64,000 bases of DNA from Spirochaetales bacterium (GTDB taxonomy: Bacteria > Spirochaetota > Spirochaetia > Treponematales > UBA12059): NCBI GenBank assembly GCA_016926955.1, contig JAFGNN010000030.1:122778-186777 (forward strand), given 5' to 3'. Shown in pieces: positions 48,829 to 57,120 of this stretch (positions are counted from its first letter, which is position 1; each line of letters opens with the position of its first letter). Position numbers and translations under genes: made by a program. The notes beneath the pieces are model-generated. The model saw only the letters and a list, made by a program, of their open reading frames with translations. It did not search any database and was not told where the DNA came from.

Positions 48829-50730
48829 ATGAAACCGTTCCATCCATCCGCCCGCTCGGGGCGATTCCCCGCAATCCGCGCTCCCATACTCGCGAGCGCG
48901 ATCACGATGCTCCTGTTCGCCTGCGCCGATTCGGCGTACTTCCTCTCGGATTCCGAGCGCGACGAGTTGTACGGGCTCGACCTGTTCGTCGCCGGGCTTC
49001 GCATGCCCGAGGCCGTTTTGCTCGTGCCCGGCGCCGCAATAAAGCCGACCATGTCGCTGGCAAAGGGTGTTCCCGCTCCGGCCTCTCTTTCACTCGAGCT
49101 TGTCGGCGTCGAGGGCGAGAGCGCGAAGCGCTCGTCCTTCATCGCCGGGGCGGGAAGCTCCGTCCCCGACGAGTCGTCCCCGCTTCTCGGCCACGACGTG
49201 ACCGTCGAGTCCCTGCTCGAGCCGCTCCCGTCCCTGATCGTGCCGTCCGGGCTCGAGCCGGGGGCCTACTACCTGGAGCTTCGCGCCCTGGACCGCGACG
49301 GTATGGAACGGGCTTCCATATCCCGACCCGTGTTCCTGGCCTCGCGCGATCCCGCGGAGGCCTCGATAGCGGTCTATCCCGGAGTCGTGCGGCCGGGAGG
49401 AATGCTCCTGCTGGTAGCCGACTTCGACGACGAAGGGTTCGACCCGTGGGTGCGCTGGAGCGCGCAAGGCGTGGTTCTGGCCGAGGGCTACGCGTCGAAG
49501 GGTTTCGATCGACTGCTTTGGCGCGCGCCGCTGGAGCCCGTCGCGAGCGCGCTCGCTTTCGAATGGTTCCCGTTCGCGCCGCACCGCCCGGGACTCGAAG
49601 GCGTTCTCAAGGAAAAGGTTTCCATACTCGTACCCGCGAAGGCGAACCTGTTCGGGGACGAATTCCTGGATTCCGACGGTTTCGTCAGGCTGTTCCACCT
49701 CGACGGCGACCTTCTGGACTCGACGGGCGGCGCGGAGGCCGAGACGAATGGAAGCCCGGTTCCGGACGCCTGGTCGGGCGGGCTCGGGTACCGCTTCGGG
49801 CAAGGAGAAGGTTTCGCCGTGCCCGTCGGCGCCGTGCCGCTCAATGCCGCTTTCTCGCTCGTGTCGCGTCTCGCGCTCGACCGCGACGCGGTCGGCAGGG
49901 TGATCGGCATCGAAGGCGACGCGGACGAGATCGCCGTGGTCGTCCGCGAGGGACGCCTCTTCCTCGAAGCGCCGGGACACTCGGGGGAGGGGGCGCTCGC
50001 AGGTCCTCCGGTCCCCGCCCGCCCGTTCACGCTCGTAACCAGCGTGCTGCCCGTCGGCAAGCGTTTTCTCGTCTCGTGGCAGCTGGACGGTTTGCCCGCT
50101 GCGGCCTCGTTCATGGATGCGGACGCCGCGACGACCGGGCCTTTCACCCGCTTCTCGGTCGGTGGCGCCGCGGGCTTGTACGACGAAGCCGGATTGTGGA
50201 GCAAGGGCGACGCGCGGACGGTGTATCCGGCCTGGGCGAGGCGTCAGGTCGCGGAGCACGGAACCGGCCTTCTCGAGGCCGAGGGTTTCGAATCACTTTC
50301 GGTTCCGGATTCCTTCGGCGGATCGTCCGGCTTGGTGTCGGGTCCGGAGGGGCTGGTCGTGGACCGGGGCGAGGTCGCGTGGCTCGCTCGCGCCTTCCCG
50401 GCGCTCCCGCCGTTCCGCGTCCGCTTCGAGGGTGACGCCTCCTTGGCTTTGGCCGTGCCGGGCGGAGAGGCCCTGGTCGCCATTTCGGCCGATGGCGTCG
50501 TCCGGAAGCCTGACGGCGGCGTGGCGGGAGTCCTCGACCCATCCGGCGGCTATGTCGTCTGGGTCGATCGAGGGGTTCTGAACGTTTCGAGCGACGGAAG
50601 CTCTCCGCTCGCGGTCTGCGCGTTCGCCGGCACGGAGCTCGCGGTGGGATTCGGCGGCCAGGCGGACCGTTCCATGCTCCGAAGGGTTTCTGTCCTTGCG
50701 GAGAAGTCCGCCGAATCCGTCCGTAATTGA
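48829..50730 (+). CDS. Large lipoprotein with LamG/concanavalin-like domain
   Basis: 633 residues; lipobox LFA-C at Cys32 after a basic N-terminus. Residues about 40-280 are beta-rich, immunoglobulin-like segments (PSGLEPGAYYLELRALDRDG, PGVVRPGGMLLLVADFDDEGFDPWVRWSAQG). Residues about 295-460 look like a LamG/pentraxin jelly roll (FVRLFHLDGDLLDSTGGAE...FSLVSRLALDRDAVGRVIGIEGDADEIAVVVREGRLFLE...LDGLPAAASFMD). A third beta region closes the protein. It is probably a surface or outer-membrane lipoprotein that binds glycans or matrix; the family is not recognised. Confidence 0.62.
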   Translation: MKPFHPSARSGRFPAIRAPILASAITMLLFACADSAYFLSDSERDELYGLDLFVAGLRMPEAVLLVPGAAIKPTMSLAKGVPAPASLSLELVGVEGESAKRSSFIAGAGSSVPDESSPLLGHDVTVESLLEPLPSLIVPSGLEPGAYYLELRALDRDGMERASISRPVFLASRDPAEASIAVYPGVVRPGGMLLLVADFDDEGFDPWVRWSAQGVVLAEGYASKGFDRLLWRAPLEPVASALAFEWFPFAPHRPGLEGVLKEKVSILVPAKANLFGDEFLDSDGFVRLFHLDGDLLDSTGGAEAETNGSPVPDAWSGGLGYRFGQGEGFAVPVGAVPLNAAFSLVSRLALDRDAVGRVIGIEGDADEIAVVVREGRLFLEAPGHSGEGALAGPPVPARPFTLVTSVLPVGKRFLVSWQLDGLPAAASFMDADAATTGPFTRFSVGGAAGLYDEAGLWSKGDARTVYPAWARRQVAEHGTGLLEAEGFESLSVPDSFGGSSGLVSGPEGLVVDRGEVAWLARAFPALPPFRVRFEGDASLALAVPGGEALVAISADGVVRKPDGGVAGVLDPSGGYVVWVDRGVLNVSSDGSSPLAVCAFAGTELAVGFGGQADRSMLRRVSVLAEKSAESVRN

Positions 50731-50772
50731 CGTTCGGAGGGCCTCCCGGCTGGAAACGCCGAGCGCGAGCGT

Positions 50773-50778
50773 TATAAT
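50773..50778 (+). promoter_or_regulatory. -10 element (TATAAT) of the lipoprotein cluster
   Basis: A perfect TATAAT 28 nt before the ATG at 50807. A clear -35 is not seen at 16-18 bp (CTGGAA is nearest). AAGGAG serves as ribosome site. Confidence 0.55.
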
Positions 50779-50806
50779 CGATCACGAGTCGATCAAGGAG
50801 TGGTGC

Positions 50807-51877
50807 ATGAAGTTCGCAGGACCAATCGTCGCTTTGATGCTCGCGCTCGCATTCACCGCATCCTGCGCCGGTGCCCCCGCGAACGTTCCGGGTCCCGGAA
50901 CGGAATCCGGCGCCGACTCCGATTCCGACTCCGCGGCGGCGAAGGCCCGCGCGAAGGAACTTGTAACCGGAATTCCTTCCGGCGGCGCGTCGACGGGAAC
51001 GACGCCGCCCACCGGCGCAGTAACCGTGCCTCCCGCGGACTCGACGGTCGTGGCGACGGACGACGCTCCCGTTCTGACTCCCGGTGCCCTGACCGAGGAG
51101 GAGCGGGCCTTCCTCGACCGCTACCTCGCCGGACTCGACTATCTCGTCTACATCGACGAGGCGGCCGGCATGGATCCGGCCCTCGCCAAGATGGCGGTCA
51201 CGCAGGCCAACCGCTATCTTATCGAGAAGATGGGGCGCACCGTCATAGATTTCGACCAGGTGCAGCGGAACAAGATGGATCAGCAGGCCGCCTACCTGGC
51301 TGAGACCGGCGGGTCGATCGGGATCATGCAGTATCTGGCGCAGAAGTTCGACGCCGACGTATACGTGGAAATTTCCATGCGCGCCTCCGGGGCGGAGCGG
51401 AGCGGGCGTTTCTATGCCTCTGCGCAGGGCGTCATGAAGCTTTTCGACACTTCCACTTCGCAGCTGCTCGGCTCCCTCTCGTTCGTCAGTCCCGAGGTGA
51501 TGAGCCCGACGAGCCTGGACGGGGCGCTGTCGAACGCGGTCCAGGCCTCCATTTTTACCGCGATGCCGAAAATGACCGACCAGGCCAAGTCCCTCATCGA
51601 GGCGAGCCTGGCCAACGGCATCCGTTTCGAGCTGGTCATCCAGGCAACGCCCGATTCGCGGGCGATATCCGATTTCCGGCGGGCGCTCGGCCGCGTTTTC
51701 CGCAAGGTCGAACAACTCAGCTACTCGGCCGAGGAGACGCGCCTGCTCGTCTACACGTTCAAGGACGCGACGGTGGTCGAGGATGCCGTCTACGTCGCGG
51801 CGGAGCGCTCGGGCATGCCGGACATCTATCTGGTTTTCAGCCGCGGGAAGGCGCTCACCTTCAATAGCGGATTGTAG
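50807..51877 (+). CDS. Lipoprotein, CsgG/FlgO-like fold candidate
   Basis: 356 residues; lipobox TAS-C at Cys20, then a long low-complexity linker (about 21-90, rich in Gly/Thr/Pro/Asp). The folded part contains MAVTQANRYLIEKMGRTVIDFDQVQRN, MQYLAQKFDADVYVEISMRA and ASAQGVMKLFDTSTSQLLGSLSF, a pattern of CsgG/FlgO-like proteins with an ATP/nucleotide-free beta-alpha sandwich, followed by a second alpha-beta half (FRRALGRVFRKVEQLSYSAEETRLLVYTF). It is probably periplasmic and anchored in the outer membrane. It opens a run of three lipoprotein genes. Confidence 0.62.
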   Translation: MKFAGPIVALMLALAFTASCAGAPANVPGPGTESGADSDSDSAAAKARAKELVTGIPSGGASTGTTPPTGAVTVPPADSTVVATDDAPVLTPGALTEEERAFLDRYLAGLDYLVYIDEAAGMDPALAKMAVTQANRYLIEKMGRTVIDFDQVQRNKMDQQAAYLAETGGSIGIMQYLAQKFDADVYVEISMRASGAERSGRFYASAQGVMKLFDTSTSQLLGSLSFVSPEVMSPTSLDGALSNAVQASIFTAMPKMTDQAKSLIEASLANGIRFELVIQATPDSRAISDFRRALGRVFRKVEQLSYSAEETRLLVYTFKDATVVEDAVYVAAERSGMPDIYLVFSRGKALTFNSGL

Positions 51878-51959
51878 AATTCGAGGCGATGGGCGCGCGG
51901 CGCCCGCGCAACGGAACCGGGCATCGCCCGGCCGTCCCGAAAAGCCTGAGGAGGTCATC

Positions 51960-52628
51960 GTGAAACGATTCCTTTCCATCGCGACGCTCGTCGCCCTCGC
52001 CCTGGCGCTCGGCGCCTGTGCCAGCAAGCCCGAGCCGCCGCCGCCCGGTCCCGCCATCGAGTCCAAGGCGACCTTCGAGGTGCTTCAGCACGCCGGCACG
52101 GTGCTCGGTGTCACGAACGCGCCCGGATGGACCGTCGCCAGCCTCGAAGGCCCCAAGGCCATCGAGCGGCTGGAAGGCTTCGGCGGCAAGTACGTGGTGG
52201 TTGTCGATACCACCGGCGCCGATCTCGAGGGCACCAAGCTCGCCGCGTCGCGCCTCATCGCCGACCCCGAGATCGCCCGCTTCCTGTCGATCCGCGTGCA
52301 GGACACCTTCGCCGGCGCCCAGGTCGGCGACAAGGACACCCTGGAAACCTACTTCGAGCGCGTGGTGAAGAGCGTCGCCGACGCCCGTTTCTCCGGCTTC
52401 AGGAAGGAAAGCGAGTGGTGGATCCAGCTCCGCTGGTACAAGCCCGACGCCAAGAAGACCTGGGATCGCGACGAGTATCGCGTCATGCAGCTCTGGACCA
52501 TCGACAAGGCCATCCTCGACGAGCAGCTCAGGAAAATCCTGGACAGCGCCGGAGAGGAAGAGCCCAAGACCGAGGAGAAGGAACGCGCCATCGAGCTCGC
52601 CAAGGAAGCCTTCGCGTCCGGGTTCTGA
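51960..52628 (+). CDS. Lipoprotein, LPP20-like
   Basis: 222 residues from a GTG five nt after GGAGG. Lipobox LGA-C at Cys20, proline-rich linker, then a domain with GFGGKYVVVVDTTGADLEGTKLAASRLIADPEIARFLSIRVQDTFAGAQ and FERVVKSVADARFSGFRKESEWWIQLRWYKPD. The arrangement resembles LPP20/FlgP-type outer-membrane lipoproteins (conserved Ala-rich helix followed by strands). A charged helical tail ends the protein. It follows the previous lipoprotein gene by 82 nt. Confidence 0.6.
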   Translation: MKRFLSIATLVALALALGACASKPEPPPPGPAIESKATFEVLQHAGTVLGVTNAPGWTVASLEGPKAIERLEGFGGKYVVVVDTTGADLEGTKLAASRLIADPEIARFLSIRVQDTFAGAQVGDKDTLETYFERVVKSVADARFSGFRKESEWWIQLRWYKPDAKKTWDRDEYRVMQLWTIDKAILDEQLRKILDSAGEEEPKTEEKERAIELAKEAFASGF

Positions 52629-52636
52629 GCGTAGCG

Positions 52637-52654
52637 GGACGCCTCCCGGCGTCC
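52637..52654. other. Hairpin between lipoprotein genes
   Basis: GGACGCC/GGCGTCC stem with a TCCC loop directly after the stop codon of the LPP20-like gene, just before the terminator-like stem at 52661. Confidence 0.45.
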
Positions 52655-52660
52655 ACGACC

Positions 52661-52701
52661 GGGCATCCTCCGCCTCCGCTGGCGCGGGGGTGCCCTTTTT
52701 T
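52661..52701 (+). terminator. Rho-independent terminator within the lipoprotein cluster
   Basis: An imperfect GC-rich stem runs from GGGCA (52661-52665) to TGCCC (52691-52695) and is followed by six T. It should end or attenuate transcripts between the second and third lipoprotein genes. Confidence 0.65.
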
Positions 52702-52744
52702 CTCGTTCGGGACCGCCCTTCGCGCATCGTCCCGGAAGGAGCGC

Positions 52745-54226
52745 ATGATGGACAAGCGGCGAGCCTTCGGCATAATCGCTGCCCCGATACTTTTCCTCGC
52801 CGCTTGCGCGACCGCGCAGGGCGGGACCAAGGTTCCCGATTGGGTGCTTTCGGTTCCCTCGCCCGATGCCTCGAATACCTGGTTCGTTGGGAGCGCGTCC
52901 GACGCCACGGGCGACGTCGCCCTGGCTTCCGAGGACGCCACCGCGAATCTGGTCGCTTCGATCATGAACTATATGGGCGCTCGAATCACGGTCGATTCCA
53001 GCGCGGAGGCGCGTGGAACCCTGGAAAGCTACGAGGCGGCGGTAGTCCAGACGGTCAGGTCCGAATCGACTGGCAGACTTTCTGGCTTCGCGGTCAAGGA
53101 GCGCTACGTCTCGCGTGACGCAGGCAAGGTGACGGTGTACATCCTCGCCTCGTATCAGACCAGGGAGCTGGAGAAGGAGAAGGCGCGGATCGCGGCCGTG
53201 TTCAAGGAAATCGACGACGCCGTCGCCAGGCCCGAGGCCGCGGGAAAGGCCTTCCTGTCCGAAGGCCGCTACGTCGACGCCGTGAGATCCTTCCTCGAGG
53301 CGGCCGTCGCCGCGACCGGCAAGGATATCATCAACGGCGACATCAAGGTCGAGCGCAACATCAACCAGGCGCGCGCCGCGATCGCCAAGCTGAGGATTGA
53401 GCGCGTCGCCGCTCCGGATTCCGTGACGGCCGGCGCGGCTTTCCCCGCTCCCTTCGTCGTCCGCGTGCTCGCGGGGGAAGGGGATTCGGCTCCCGGCGTG
53501 GTCGGAGCCTCCGTTTTCGTCACGTATCCGCGTCGCCAGGCATCCGGTCGCGCCATTACCAGGACCGAACGCCTGCTCTCTGACGAGCGCGGCGAGGTTT
53601 CATTCCTGCCGCCGCCGCCGGATCTGGTCGGCAAGGCCAGGATAGCCTTCAGGCTCGATCTGGACGCGAACCTCGATCTGGTCGACAGCCTCCCCGCGCG
53701 TTTTGACGGGTTGAAGGACGCCCTGGTATCCGACCTGCGGGGCCGATCGGTGGATTTCGACTACAACGCCGTTTCAATCGCCCGCACGGTGCCCACCGGA
53801 CTCGCGATCATCGAGATCGGCGATGACGGGAATCCGTTGCCGACGAACACGGCGCAGAACGGCGTGTTGACGGCTCTGTCCACCGAGCGTTTCAGGGTCG
53901 GGAACGCTCCGATATCGCCCGGGCTCCTCGTCGTCTATGACGACGCCGCCATAATCGCGGAGGCCAGAAAGTCCTACGGTTCCAGCATCCAGCGCCTCGT
54001 TTACGGTGTCGTGCGCATCGAGAGCGCCAGGAAGGACGGGAGCTCCTGGCTAGCGACCGCCCGCGGCGACCTTCGGTGCGTGGACCTGGTTTCAGGCGTC
54101 GTGCTTTACGCTGCCGACAAGACCTCGATCGCCGTCGGTCCCGACGAAGCCTCCTCGCGGCGTTCGGCGTTCGCCGCGCTCGGAAAGGAAGTATTCGGGA
54201 AGGATCTCGTCTCGACCCTGCCATGA
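52745..54226 (+). CDS. LPP20-like lipoprotein with extended C-terminal domains
   Basis: 493 residues; lipobox LAA-C at Cys21. Residues about 28-160 are an LPP20-type domain (VPDWVLSVPSPDASNTWFVGSASDATGDVALASEDATANLVASIMNYMG...VKERYVSRDAGKVTVYILASYQTREL). A helical stretch (FLSEGRYVDAVRSFLEAAVAA) and an immunoglobulin-like part (RIERVAAPDSVTAGAAFPAPFVVRVL) follow, then a second alpha-beta half ending VLYAADKTSIAVGPDEASSRRSAFAALGKEVFGKDL. Its role is probably in outer-membrane assembly or a periplasmic machine. GGAAGGAG precedes the ATG pair; it ends before a strong bidirectional terminator. Confidence 0.68.
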   Translation: MMDKRRAFGIIAAPILFLAACATAQGGTKVPDWVLSVPSPDASNTWFVGSASDATGDVALASEDATANLVASIMNYMGARITVDSSAEARGTLESYEAAVVQTVRSESTGRLSGFAVKERYVSRDAGKVTVYILASYQTRELEKEKARIAAVFKEIDDAVARPEAAGKAFLSEGRYVDAVRSFLEAAVAATGKDIINGDIKVERNINQARAAIAKLRIERVAAPDSVTAGAAFPAPFVVRVLAGEGDSAPGVVGASVFVTYPRRQASGRAITRTERLLSDERGEVSFLPPPPDLVGKARIAFRLDLDANLDLVDSLPARFDGLKDALVSDLRGRSVDFDYNAVSIARTVPTGLAIIEIGDDGNPLPTNTAQNGVLTALSTERFRVGNAPISPGLLVVYDDAAIIAEARKSYGSSIQRLVYGVVRIESARKDGSSWLATARGDLRCVDLVSGVVLYAADKTSIAVGPDEASSRRSAFAALGKEVFGKDLVSTLP

Positions 54227-54284
54227 CGCGCGGCGTAGTCGGCTCGGAACCCGGGCCGACGAGACGCCACGCCGCTTCGATGCA

Positions 54285-54322
54285 AAAGGAAAGGCGTCCG
54301 CATGCGCGGACGCCTTTCCTTT
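54285..54322. terminator. Bidirectional terminator between convergent genes
   Basis: A perfect 16-bp stem, AAAGGAAAGGCGTCCG with CGGACGCCTTTCCTTT, around a 6-nt loop. Purine-rich and pyrimidine-rich flanks give a T-rich end in both directions. It ends the lipoprotein transcript from the left and the GDPD operon from the right. Confidence 0.85.
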
Positions 54323-54363
54323 CTGTCGACGCAACGCTTCCCGCCCTGCCAGGCCAGTGCGGT

Positions 54364-55155
54364 TCAGAGATCCAGGGCGCTCGGGTCGTTCGATACGATG
54401 CCTGCGCAACCGGACCGAAGCAGCTCGCGCGCTTCCGCGCTGTCGTCGACTACCCAGGGCACGACGGGCCTGCTCCCGGTTCTGCCCGGCCTTATGCCTC
54501 GAAGCCCGCCCTCGCGAGGGGCTGCTACGGGTTTGCGCACGAGGCGTCGGTCCGGCTTGAGGTAGTCGCAACGCGCAATCCACCGTCCCTCGCCGCGGCG
54601 GAGATACCACGGCATGTCGGGTTCGTCGCACCAGATGACCGCGGTGGGCACTCGCGGGGCGAAGCGTTTGAAGCGGGCGAGGGCGACCGGATTGAACGAA
54701 GACACCGCCACCGAGGCATGCAGGCGGAAATCCGCGACGAGCCCGGCGAGGGCGAGCTCCAGGCCCCTGTCCTCCGCCGTCTTCGATTTGATCTCGATGT
54801 CGTAGTAGATCGAAGCGCCGAATTCCTCGAACACCTCGGCGAGCAGGGGTACGCGTTCGCCGGACCAATCCGGACCCTTCCAGGTTCCGGCATCCAGTTC
54901 GCGCACCTGCGCGAGCCGGGCATTTTCGAAGCGGAGGCTTTGCCCGCAGGTGCGCATCGCGTCGGCGTCATGCACCACGACGGGCTCGCCCGAGGCGAGC
55001 AGGTGGATATCCAGTTCGAGGCCCGGAACGCCGCGTTCGCGCGCGAGGCGGAACGCGGCCATGGTGTTCTCCGGGGCGACGGCGGAAAGCCCCCGATGGG
55101 CGAAGATGAGGGGTCGGTCGAAATCCGGGAACAGCGGTAGCCGGCTCAAGTTCAC
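54364..55155 (-). CDS. Glycerophosphodiester phosphodiesterase
   Basis: 263 residues from a GTG three nt after GGAGG and overlapping the upstream stop (GTGA). GDPD signatures: FAHRGLSAVAPENTMAAF, LELDIHLLASGEPVVVHDADAMRT (metal Glu/Asp and catalytic His), YYDIEIKSK and the late WVVDDSAEARELLRSGCAGIVSNDP. It splits glycerophosphodiesters into glycerol-3-phosphate and an alcohol. No signal peptide, so cytoplasmic. Last gene of the operon with the coiled-coil and beta-barrel proteins. Confidence 0.9.
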   Translation of the reverse strand: MNLSRLPLFPDFDRPLIFAHRGLSAVAPENTMAAFRLARERGVPGLELDIHLLASGEPVVVHDADAMRTCGQSLRFENARLAQVRELDAGTWKGPDWSGERVPLLAEVFEEFGASIYYDIEIKSKTAEDRGLELALAGLVADFRLHASVAVSSFNPVALARFKRFAPRVPTAVIWCDEPDMPWYLRRGEGRWIARCDYLKPDRRLVRKPVAAPREGGLRGIRPGRTGSRPVVPWVVDDSAEARELLRSGCAGIVSNDPSALDL

Positions 55156-55631
55156 GAGCCTCCGGTCATTTTGCGTTTCAGCTCTTCGAGCGCGGCGTCC
55201 GCTCCGGCGCTGCCGAGCTCCCGGTCCAGCTTCAGGGCGGCGTTGGCTTTGTCCTCGTCGCCCGGAATGCCCCCGGCGGCCATTGTCAGCTCGGAGAGGA
55301 GCAGGTCGGTGTCCACGCTTTTCGCGCCCATCTTGAGAAGGGGCAGCTGTTCCTTCATGCGGACCACTTTCGCGGAGAGGGCGGCGCGCTCGGCTTCGAG
55401 CGACGCGACCTTGGCGGAGAGCTCCGTGACCTTCGCCTCCGCGGGGGCGACGAGCTCGCTCATGCCCTTTTCGAGGGCCAGCGCGGCGCGCCGCTTCCAG
55501 AGGGCTTCCTCTTCGCGCGCCGCGGCGGTGGCCTGCTCGGTCTTCTTGAGCGCGGTGGCGTACTCCAGCACCACCGCGGCCGCGGCCTCGTACGTGAGGC
55601 CGCGCAGGTTCGTCTCGTTGAAGTCGCTCAT
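55152..55631 (-). CDS. Coiled-coil protein with PspA-like tail
   Basis: 159 residues starting MSDFNETNLRGLTYEAAAAVVLEYATALKKTEQ, almost entirely helical with heptads through residues 25-105. The C-terminus ALEELKRKM closely resembles the LEDLKRKM end of the PspA protein encoded at 31337. Its ATG overlaps the stop of the upstream gene by one base (TGATG) and its stop overlaps the GDPD start, so all three genes are translationally coupled. It may be a small scaffold. The long frame further upstream is antisense to the barrel gene and not used. Confidence 0.65.
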   Translation of the reverse strand: MSDFNETNLRGLTYEAAAAVVLEYATALKKTEQATAAAREEEALWKRRAALALEKGMSELVAPAEAKVTELSAKVASLEAERAALSAKVVRMKEQLPLLKMGAKSVDTDLLLSELTMAAGGIPGDEDKANAALKLDRELGSAGADAALEELKRKMTGGS

Positions 55632-56962
55632 CAGGGCTTGAAGGTCACGCCGACGCCGACGGAAGGACCGCCGTAGCTGGAGAAACCGCCGCCGAGCGCG
55701 TCGAAAATGCCCAGCATGAAATCGAACTGCGCATCGACGAAGACCTTTATGTCGCGGGTCACGAGCCAGTTCGCCGTCAATCCCGCCGTGACCCCATAGT
55801 GGGTGATCCAGTCGTCGTCCGACTCGGACAACGCTTCCTCGAGGAGCTTGGTCAGTACGTTGGATCCCGCGCCGGCGCCCACCCGCGTGTCGATCTGGAG
55901 GCGGCCGAGGTATTTCGACCACTCGATGCCCGCCATGGCTGAGAGCGGGGCATTGAGCCCTCCCATGTCGAGGAAGTAGATCTGGGCGGAAACCCAGGGC
56001 TTGGTGCCGAAGAAGCCGAGCGTCACCGGAACGCGGAGCCCGAGGGTCAAGCCGGTCGTTCCCGATAGGATCTCCCTCATGGGGTGCAGGAAGACGGCGA
56101 GGTCGACGCCCAGCCGCGGGATCTCACGGAGCTGCGTGTCGAGATCCGGCTTGATCGAGCTGTAGAGCACCTGCGCGGTCGAGACCTCGGGGCCTACATC
56201 CTTGACGATCACGAGGCCAGCCTCACGCTCGTCGAGGAAACCGCCGACCATCCCGCCCGAAACGATCGCGAACTCGTAGCCCTTCTTTATGCCCATGTCG
56301 GCGCCCATCTGCAACTTGATTTCCGAGCCCGAGGCGGCGAGCACCCGGGTCGACAGCTGGAAGGCCGGAATCAAGCGGATTTCATACTGGAGCGACATCG
56401 GGATGCCGTCGATGGCCTCCTGGATCGACTTGTACTGCGTTTCCTTGCTGGAGCCCGAGCTTTCGACGTCGGCGATGCCGAGGGTCGTGCCGGTGGCGAC
56501 GTCGATGAAGCTGACGCTCGTCTTCAGCTCGGTCTGCCACTCGCTGCCGCTGTCGACCCATTGCGAGTCGAACGAGGTGATCACCGGAATGGCGACGATG
56601 AAGGCACCGAGCAGGCGATTGAACTCAGCCTCGGTCAGGAAGGCCTCCCCGAACATGTACTTTTCGGGCATCACGAAGTCGGCTTCCTTCGTTTTCCTGA
56701 GCGCCGCAATGAAATCCTCGACGCTGGCGGCGCTGAAGCGCTGGGTCATCCCGCTGATGGTGAATCGGCCGAGTTCGAGGAAGACCTTCTGGATCTCGAT
56801 ATCCACGGTGGCGAGGGTCTCCAACGGAATGTCCCAGCCGTAGTATCCGAGCGAGAAAATGGCGACTTCCTTCTTTTCGCTGACCTGGACCTGCCCCGCG
56901 AGCGGGACGCCTGATACCGCGAAAAGAACGAGGAGCGCGAACGCTATCCGGGATTGCTTCAT
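55631..56962 (-). CDS. Envelope protein: CsgG-like N-domain plus C-terminal beta barrel
   Basis: 443 residues; Sec signal MKQSRIAFALLVLFAVSGVPLAG without lipobox. The N-terminal half (about 30-230) has VAIFSLGYYGWDIPLETLATVDIEIQKVFLELGRFTISGM and SFIDVATGTTLGIADVESSG, like a CsgG/LpoB-type fold. The C-terminal third alternates amphipathic strands (LGLRVPVTLGFFGTKPWVSAQIYFLDMG, VTAGLTANWLVTRDIKVFVDAQFDFMLG) and ends GVGVTFKP, as expected of a small outer-membrane barrel. First gene of a coupled operon. Confidence 0.68.
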   Translation of the reverse strand: MKQSRIAFALLVLFAVSGVPLAGQVQVSEKKEVAIFSLGYYGWDIPLETLATVDIEIQKVFLELGRFTISGMTQRFSAASVEDFIAALRKTKEADFVMPEKYMFGEAFLTEAEFNRLLGAFIVAIPVITSFDSQWVDSGSEWQTELKTSVSFIDVATGTTLGIADVESSGSSKETQYKSIQEAIDGIPMSLQYEIRLIPAFQLSTRVLAASGSEIKLQMGADMGIKKGYEFAIVSGGMVGGFLDEREAGLVIVKDVGPEVSTAQVLYSSIKPDLDTQLREIPRLGVDLAVFLHPMREILSGTTGLTLGLRVPVTLGFFGTKPWVSAQIYFLDMGGLNAPLSAMAGIEWSKYLGRLQIDTRVGAGAGSNVLTKLLEEALSESDDDWITHYGVTAGLTANWLVTRDIKVFVDAQFDFMLGIFDALGGGFSSYGGPSVGVGVTFKP

Positions 56963-57083
56963 GCTGGCCTCCTGACGCTACGGCGACGCGGGCGGGACGC
57001 CCGGGGATCGCGTTGCTCGACTCCCACAATCTAGCGCTTGAGCCTATGGTGTCAATGCCGGGCGGCGCGATCCCGAGCCCGGC

Positions 57084-57114
57084 TTGAGGAAGGGGGCGAC
57101 TCCGCGTTATCGTC
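57084..57114 (+). promoter_or_regulatory. Leaderless-type promoter of mnmE
   Basis: TATCGT (57109-57114) lies six nt before the GTG at 57121; TTGAGG (57084-57089) may be the -35 with a long 19-bp spacer. There is no ribosome site. Confidence 0.4.
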
Positions 57115-57120
57115 TGGTCC

